A DNA stretch of 64,000 bases, taken from Nitrospira sp. GTDB lineage: Bacteria > Nitrospirota > Nitrospiria > Nitrospirales > Nitrospiraceae. Shown in pieces: positions 58,365 through 64,000 of the stretch (position 1 is the first letter of the stretch; every line of letters begins with the position of its first letter). The notes under the pieces are model-generated. The model searched no databases, was not told the origin of the DNA, and was given only the letters and a program-made list of their open reading frames with translations. The translations under genes and the position numbers were made by a program. The stretch spans positions 62,001 to 126,000 of the forward strand of contig JACOEL010000007.1 of assembly GCA_024998625.1 (NCBI GenBank), in the 5' to 3' direction.

Positions 58365-59275
58365 TAGACAAAGTACGATCTGACGAGACGCGACCAAGTC
58401 TTCATGTTGAGCGGTTCGTGGCGCAGAGCCGACTGAAAGGCCTGCCGAGCGGCGGTGGGGGTGTGGGCCCGCAGGTGGTGTTTGCCCAGGTCGGCATAAT
58501 AGACCGCCCAATCGTGCGAGAGGGCATCGCCTTCAGGGGTGCCGGGTCGGCAAGAGGCGGCGTGTTTTTCGAGGAACCGGCGCCGACCGTCCAGGGCGCG
58601 CAAAGAGGGGATATCCCGCGACGCATTGTGTCCGTATAGCCGGTGCCGATAGAGCGGTTTGGGAAGATGAATGAATCGGCCCGGACCGTACAGCCGGATG
58701 ATTAAATCGATGTCCTCCCAAATCGAGAGGGCCGCATCGTAGCCGCCTACCGCATCGAAACAGGTCCTGCGGAAAAGCGACCCCGATGTGGCGGCGTCGT
58801 GTCCGCCCCGCAGCAATTGCGTGATGCTGCGTTGCTGTTTCATCGCGGCATCGTATTCAAGAATCTCGTTCCGTTCATTGACCTGGTACCCGTCGCAGTG
58901 CACGAGGGCTGCCTGCGGAGCGCTCTCGAGGATGCCGAGCGTTGCTTCCAGGAAGGTGGGCTCCCACAGATCGTCCTGATCGAGAAATGCCAGATAGGGG
59001 GTTTGGGCCAGGCGCGCGCCGGTATTTCTGGCGGCGGCTTGTCCGCTGTTCTGTGGGTGACGCACGTAGCGGACCTGCGGGATGGTTTGCACCAACGCGC
59101 CCGTGCCGTCCGTCGAGGCATCGTCTACGACGATGATCTCATCGGCGGCCAGGGTTTGCGCGCGCACGGAATCGATGGCCTCCTTCAGATATCTGGAGAT
59201 GCCGTTGTAGGCGGGAATCACGACGCTGATCTGTGTCACGGGCTTGAGTTCCTTGGAGCCGTCAATCGGTAACAT
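58364..59275 (-). CDS. GT2 glycosyltransferase
   Basis: ISVVIPAYNGISRYLKEAIDSVRAQTLAADEIIVVDDASTDGTGALV; AARNTGARLAQTPYLAFLDQDDLWEPTFLEATLG. Confidence 0.93.
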   Translation of the reverse strand: MLPIDGSKELKPVTQISVVIPAYNGISRYLKEAIDSVRAQTLAADEIIVVDDASTDGTGALVQTIPQVRYVRHPQNSGQAAARNTGARLAQTPYLAFLDQDDLWEPTFLEATLGILESAPQAALVHCDGYQVNERNEILEYDAAMKQQRSITQLLRGGHDAATSGSLFRRTCFDAVGGYDAALSIWEDIDLIIRLYGPGRFIHLPKPLYRHRLYGHNASRDIPSLRALDGRRRFLEKHAASCRPGTPEGDALSHDWAVYYADLGKHHLRAHTPTAARQAFQSALRHEPLNMKTWSRLVRSYFV

Positions 59276-59492
59276 AGGCGGTGAACGCAGTCAACCGGCG
59301 TTGTTGCCGACCCATCCAGGCGACATCGATTCGGCTGTCTTGACTTGTCGGATAGGCTGTGATTCCATGCGCGCCGATTACTCGTGGTTGATCGCTCGCA
59401 GTACTATCGCGCGTACTGTTTCGACTGACTGCCCCGTGCGTGATCGCCGATCCGGTCCTGTCCTCCACCATAGGTCTATTCCGCGCCATATT

Positions 59493-60572
59493 GTGAAGAT
59501 CGTCATTGCCGCATGGCATCTCAAGAATCTCAACGTGGGGATCGGGCGATATGCCCGGGAACTGATTGAGGCGCTGGGGCGCGTCGATCAGACGAATCAA
59601 TACGAGATTCTGATCCCTCACGCGGAGCATCCGTTCACCGCGCGACCGAATATGCGGTTTCGCGTGATCCGTTTCCCGCTGTTCCGCCGCCGTTTCTGGG
59701 AGCAGGTGGCTCCGCTCCTGGTCGGCCCGTACGATGTGCTCCACTTTCCGTATGACTCTTGCGTGGCCTGGAAACGCGGAAAGTTCGTGGCCACTATCCA
59801 TGACGTCAAGCCGTTGCTGTTTCCCGTGCTCCGTGCCCGTACCAATCTCAATAGTCGTATCGAGCAGTGGCTGGTCGGAGATCGCTGGAAGAAGGTCGAC
59901 CACGTCATCACGATTTCCGAACATTCGCGGCGCGATCTCCTAGCGCACGTTCCGCTTCGCCCCGAGCAGGTGACCGTGACCTCCCTGGGCCTCGATGCCG
60001 AGCGGTTTCGGCCCGCCGAGCATCCGGGGGTGCGCAAGCCCTACGTGTTCTGCGTGGCCGGAGCCGACCCGACCAAGAACGTCGGCGTCCTCATCGACGC
60101 GTTCGCGAAACTTCCTGAGACGCTGCGCAGCCGTTTCGACCTGCTTCTGGCAGGTGATGTCTGTAAACGCCCGGATATTCGCGCGACCGTCGAGCGCCTA
60201 GGCATCAGCGCATGCACGAAGTTTGTCGGGGTGATCTCCGATACGGAACTTGTGGTCTCTTATCAGGAGGCTACGGTATTTGTCTTCCCGTCGCTCTATG
60301 AAGGGTTCGGGTTGCCGGTGCTGGAGGCGATGGGGTGCGGTTGCCCGGTGATCTGTTCGAATGCCGCTTCGCTGCCTGAAGTGGCCGGTGATGCGGCAGT
60401 ACTGTTCGATCCGCATGACGGCGGTCGATTGGCCCTTGAACTCTCCCGCGTTCTGGCGTCACCCGTGCTGCGGGGCGAATTGAGGGCCCGCGGATTGGCT
60501 CGGGCGCGTGAGTTTTCCTGGGATCGCACTGCGGTTGAGACGGTGGCGGTCTATCGACGTCTTGCAGGCTGA
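59493..60572 (+). CDS. GT4-type glycosyltransferase (GTG start likely at 59493)
   Basis: [94 protein letters not shown]. Confidence 0.92.
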   Translation: MKIVIAAWHLKNLNVGIGRYARELIEALGRVDQTNQYEILIPHAEHPFTARPNMRFRVIRFPLFRRRFWEQVAPLLVGPYDVLHFPYDSCVAWKRGKFVATIHDVKPLLFPVLRARTNLNSRIEQWLVGDRWKKVDHVITISEHSRRDLLAHVPLRPEQVTVTSLGLDAERFRPAEHPGVRKPYVFCVAGADPTKNVGVLIDAFAKLPETLRSRFDLLLAGDVCKRPDIRATVERLGISACTKFVGVISDTELVVSYQEATVFVFPSLYEGFGLPVLEAMGCGCPVICSNAASLPEVAGDAAVLFDPHDGGRLALELSRVLASPVLRGELRARGLARAREFSWDRTAVETVAVYRRLAG

Positions 60573-60700
60573 GCTGAGTCAGTGGCTCTCAATGAGTGCG
60601 TCGGACAGGCCGCAACACGGATGGTGCTCGACATGTTGCAGCTCCTGTGTTGTCATGGGACTGCAACCGGTTCTTGCCCGATGTCGAGGGGATGCAGGCT

Positions 60701-61903
60701 ATGTCGGAAGAGGCGTGCGATGTTTTAATCGCCGGGGCCGGAGTGATCGGCGTGGCCATCGCGAGGGAGCTCAGGCGTCGGTATGGCGTCAAGGTGGTCG
60801 TGTTGGAGAAGGAACCCACGGCTGGCCGGCACGCGAGCGGTCGCAACAGCGGCGTGTTGCACGCGGGCGTCTATTACAAGGCAGGAACACTCAAGGCGCG
60901 GCTGTGTGTAGAGGGGAACCGGCGGTTGCGGGCCTATTGTCGGGAGCAGGCCATTCCGCTCAACGAGCATGGCAAGGTGATTGTGGCGCGGACGGAAGCG
61001 GAGTTGCCGGCGCTGCGTGAATTGTACGCGCGATCCCAGGCCAATGGAGTCCGTGTGAGCCTGCTTGATGAACAGGCTCTGAAAGAGGTGGAACCTTGCG
61101 CGAAGACCGTACAGCAGGCGCTGTACGTACAGGATACTGCGGTGGTCAACCCGCAGCGGGTCATGGCGGCCATGGTGGCGGATGCCGAACGTGAAGGCGT
61201 GGAGTTTCGCTTCGGCTGTGCGTGGCAAGGGCGGGAGGGCGATGCCGTGGCGCGCACCGATCGAGGCCGCGTGGCCTACGGGCATTTCGTGAATTGCGGT
61301 GGACTCTTTGCCGATCGAATTGCGCATGCCTACGGGGTCGGTCGGCACTTCAAGATACTGCCGTTTCGCGGACAGTTCTATCAGTTGCGTCCGGGGTCCG
61401 CATTGCAGGTCCGCGGCAACATCTATCCCGTCCCGGACCTGCGGAATCCTTTCTTGGGCGTGCACTTTACGCGACGTCCGGAAGGCGATGTGACGATCGG
61501 ACCTTCGGCCCTCCCGCTGCTGGGTCGTGAGCAGTATCAAGGCCTGACCGGGGCAACGGTCGGCGGTACGCTCACGATGCTGGCCTATTTGATGCGACTC
61601 TTCGGTCGCAACCGGGACCATTTTCGCTCGATTGCTTGGACCGAGATGGTCAAGCTGACGCGCACGGGTTTTTTCCGTGAAGCGGAAGCGCTCGGACAGG
61701 GATTTAAAAAAGCCGATTTACTGCCGGGGCAAGCGCCGGGCATTCGGGCGCAGTTGGTCGATACGCGAACGGCCGAGCTCGTGAGCGATTTTATGATTGA
61801 GGCGGGGCCGCGTTCCACGCACGTGTTGAATGCCGTGTCCCCCGCCTTTACTTCGTCACTACCTTTTGCCGAGCATGTCGTCGGAGCGATGAAGCTCGCG
61901 TAG
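60701..61903 (+). CDS. lhgO: L-2-hydroxyglutarate oxidase/dehydrogenase-like FAD protein
   Basis: CDVLIAGAGVIGVAIARELRRRYGVKVVVLEKEPTAGRHASGRNSGVLHAGVYYKAGTLKARLCVEGNR; FKILPFRGQFYQLRPGSA; HVLNAVSPAFTSSLPFAEHVV. Confidence 0.9.
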   Translation: MSEEACDVLIAGAGVIGVAIARELRRRYGVKVVVLEKEPTAGRHASGRNSGVLHAGVYYKAGTLKARLCVEGNRRLRAYCREQAIPLNEHGKVIVARTEAELPALRELYARSQANGVRVSLLDEQALKEVEPCAKTVQQALYVQDTAVVNPQRVMAAMVADAEREGVEFRFGCAWQGREGDAVARTDRGRVAYGHFVNCGGLFADRIAHAYGVGRHFKILPFRGQFYQLRPGSALQVRGNIYPVPDLRNPFLGVHFTRRPEGDVTIGPSALPLLGREQYQGLTGATVGGTLTMLAYLMRLFGRNRDHFRSIAWTEMVKLTRTGFFREAEALGQGFKKADLLPGQAPGIRAQLVDTRTAELVSDFMIEAGPRSTHVLNAVSPAFTSSLPFAEHVVGAMKLA

Positions 61904-62078
61904 TGTTCCATCGGCGGCATGATCGAATTTTCTGGTCTGAAGCTTGGCTGAGACGCTAAGATCCAAGTCGATCGATGCGCGAGGTGGCCGCTGTCCGAAA
62001 GCATCTATGCCGAGTGCCGATCGCGTGATATAAGATGACCTGTTCGTGGGCTCAATCCGTGCTCTTGCGTTGGGGGTG

Positions 62079-62816
62079 ATGATGAAGGGTGTCGTACTTG
62101 CCGGGGGTCTCGGCTCTCGATTGCTGCCGCTCACCAAAGTGACCAACAAACATCTCCTGCCTGTCTACGACAAGCCGATGATCTACTATCCCATCCAGAC
62201 GTTGGTCAACGCCGGCATTACGGAGGTGATGTTGGTGACGGGCGGGAACAGCGCCGGGGATTTCCTGAAGTTGTTGGGGAACGGGCGCGACTTCGGCCTC
62301 AAGCATCTCAGCTATACGTATCAGCAGGGGGAAGGCGGCATCGCCGATGCGTTGCGGTTGGCGGAGCATTTTGCCGACGAGGGCCCGGTCTGCGTGGTGC
62401 TGGGTGACAATTTGATCCAGGGCAATATTGCGAAGGCGGCCGCGGCATTCCGAGCGCAGAAGCGGGGCGCAAAGATTCTTCTCAAGGAAGTGAAAGATCC
62501 GCAGCGCTTCGGTGTGCCGTATCTCGAAGGGGACCGGGTGCTGAGCATCGAAGAAAAGCCGGCGCACCCCCGCTCGTCTTATGCGGTGACCGGAATCTAT
62601 TTTTACGACGCGCGCGTGTTCGAGATCACCCGGACGTTGAAGCCTTCCGGCCGTGGTGAACTCGAAATTACGGACGTCAACAATGCGTACATTACCTCCG
62701 GGGAGTTGACCTGGAATGTGCTGGACGGCTGGTGGACGGATGCCGGCACGATCGAATCGTTGTTGGCTGCCAATCAACTCGTCGCGCAGACCGGGGCGAA
62801 CAGGATGGAGTTCTAA
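62079..62816 (+). CDS. rfbA: Glucose-1-phosphate thymidylyltransferase
   Basis: MKGVVLAGGLGSRLLPLTKVTNKHLLPVYDKPMIYYPIQTLVNAGITEVMLVTGG; followed by rfbB. Confidence 0.93.
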   Translation: MMKGVVLAGGLGSRLLPLTKVTNKHLLPVYDKPMIYYPIQTLVNAGITEVMLVTGGNSAGDFLKLLGNGRDFGLKHLSYTYQQGEGGIADALRLAEHFADEGPVCVVLGDNLIQGNIAKAAAAFRAQKRGAKILLKEVKDPQRFGVPYLEGDRVLSIEEKPAHPRSSYAVTGIYFYDARVFEITRTLKPSGRGELEITDVNNAYITSGELTWNVLDGWWTDAGTIESLLAANQLVAQTGANRMEF

Positions 62817-63845
62817 ATGCGTATTCTCGTGACGGGCGGAGCCGGTTTTATCGGGTCGCATCTGGTGCGTCGCTTGATTCAGAGCGGTCGCCATTCGGTC
62901 GTGAATCTGGATGCGCTGAAATATTCCGGCAATCTTGAAAATCTCGCCGATCTGGCCGGCGATCCGCAGTATACCTTCGTGCATGCCGACATCGGTGATC
63001 AGCGGGCGGTACATGCCACGTTGCAGGCACACCGCATCGAGGGCATCATCAATTGCGCGGCGGAAACGCACGTCGACCGCTCGATTCTCGATCCCGGGGC
63101 CTTTGCCCGCACGGATGTCGTGGGTACCGGTATCCTGTTGGAGGAAGCGCGTCAGGCCGGGGTGCAACGGTTTCTCCAGGTCAGCACCGACGAGGTGTAC
63201 GGCAGTGTCGAGCGGGGCAGTTCCACGGAGGGAGATCGGCTGGAACCGCGAAGTCCTTATTCCGCGAGCAAGGCCGGAGGGGATTTGCTGGTGCTGAGTT
63301 ATTGGACTACTTACCGGTTTCCTGTCCTGGTCACGCGCGGCAGCAATACGTATGGCCCCAACCAGTATCCGGAAAAATTCATTCCGCTGTTTGCGACCAA
63401 CGCGATCGACGGGGAGCCGCTTCCGTTGTACGGTGACGGCAGGCAATGCCGGGACTGGTTGTCGGTCTATGACCATGCGGCAGGGATTCAGCATGTGTTC
63501 GAACAGGGGGAGCCGGGAACTGTCTACAATGTTGGGGGCGGGAATGAGCGGGAGAATATCACAGTGGCCGAACAGATCGTGGCGACGCTGGGGAAGTCCC
63601 GTTCGCTGATTCGGTTTGTGCAGGACCGCCCGGGGCACGATCGACGCTATTCGATCGATTGTCGCCGCCTGCGTGCCTTGGGTTGGTTGCCGCAGGTGCC
63701 CTTTGAAGAGGGGCTGAAGCAGACGGTCGAATGGTATCGCACGCATGAGAACTGGTGGCGGACGATTAAGTCCGGAGAGTTCAAGGACTATTATCAACAG
63801 CAGTACGCGAAGCGGCTGCAGCAGGGGATGGCGTGCGGATCGTAA
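62817..63845 (+). CDS. rfbB: dTDP-glucose 4,6-dehydratase
   Basis: RILVTGGAGFIGSHLVRRLIQSG; NCAAETHVDRSI; VSTDEVYGSVERG; YSASKAGGDLLVLSYWTTYRFPVLVTRGSNTYGPNQYPEKFIPL. Confidence 0.96.
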   Translation: MRILVTGGAGFIGSHLVRRLIQSGRHSVVNLDALKYSGNLENLADLAGDPQYTFVHADIGDQRAVHATLQAHRIEGIINCAAETHVDRSILDPGAFARTDVVGTGILLEEARQAGVQRFLQVSTDEVYGSVERGSSTEGDRLEPRSPYSASKAGGDLLVLSYWTTYRFPVLVTRGSNTYGPNQYPEKFIPLFATNAIDGEPLPLYGDGRQCRDWLSVYDHAAGIQHVFEQGEPGTVYNVGGGNERENITVAEQIVATLGKSRSLIRFVQDRPGHDRRYSIDCRRLRALGWLPQVPFEEGLKQTVEWYRTHENWWRTIKSGEFKDYYQQQYAKRLQQGMACGS

Positions 63846-64000
63846 TCACCGGAGCGCAGGGACAGTTGGGCATGGATCTCCGGCAGGTCTTGCAAGGGCA
63901 TCGACTGACGTTGCTCGATCTCCCGACGTTCGACCTGACCCATCAGGACTGCGGACGCGTCATTGTCGAGGCAGCGCCTGAGGTTGTGATTCACGCCGGC
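63833..64000 (+). CDS. rfbD: dTDP-4-dehydrorhamnose reductase, N-terminal part (truncated by window edge)
   Basis: GTG start; (M)RIVITGAQGQLGMDLRQVLQGHRLTLLDLPTFDLTHQDCGRVIVEAAPEVVIHAG; overlaps rfbB stop. Confidence 0.85.
   Translation, partial: MRIVITGAQGQLGMDLRQVLQGHRLTLLDLPTFDLTHQDCGRVIVEAAPEVVIHAG

Noticed and set aside
62052-63797. 581-aa minus-strand ORF across rfbA and rfbB
   Set aside because: Spans two unambiguous sense genes and their junction; no domain signal; shadow ORF.

Overview
The window is a gene-dense, high-GC bacterial chromosome segment. Gene content (LPS/BamA outer-membrane genes next to a 20S proteasome locus) suggests a Nitrospira-like Gram-negative; that taxonomy is inference. 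In order: 3' end of uvrB; a translation block ffh-rpsP-rimM-trmD-rplS-rnhB-yraN; ftsE-ftsX-envC-like M23 peptidase-ctpA; thiS-thiG-thiE; a complete Pup-type proteasome operon (mpa/arc-dop-prcB-prcA-pafA) coupled to an M23 peptidase gene; a convergent PAS/GAF histidine-kinase and response-regulator block; HD hydrolase, DUF2062, thiL, lon and galU on the minus strand; then about 31 kb of outer-membrane and LPS genes (bamA, two OmpH/Skp genes, fabZ, lpxA, lpxI, a Gfo/Idh dehydrogenase, lpxB, msbA, a frameshifted DUF374 acyltransferase, waaA, lpxK, a waaF-gmhB fusion, further heptosyl- and glycosyltransferases, an LtaS-like sulfatase, a methyltransferase, lhgO, rfbA, rfbB, start of rfbD). Main points for a second look: the proteasome locus has no room for a Pup/UBact gene; a MITE-like ~200 bp repeat family sits exactly at stop codons; a perfect 19-bp inverted repeat also overlaps a stop codon; an A9 tract causes a frameshift in the acyltransferase; WaaF is fused to GmhB. 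No tRNA, rRNA or CRISPR array was recognised. All calls come from reading the sequence and translations; no database search was run.
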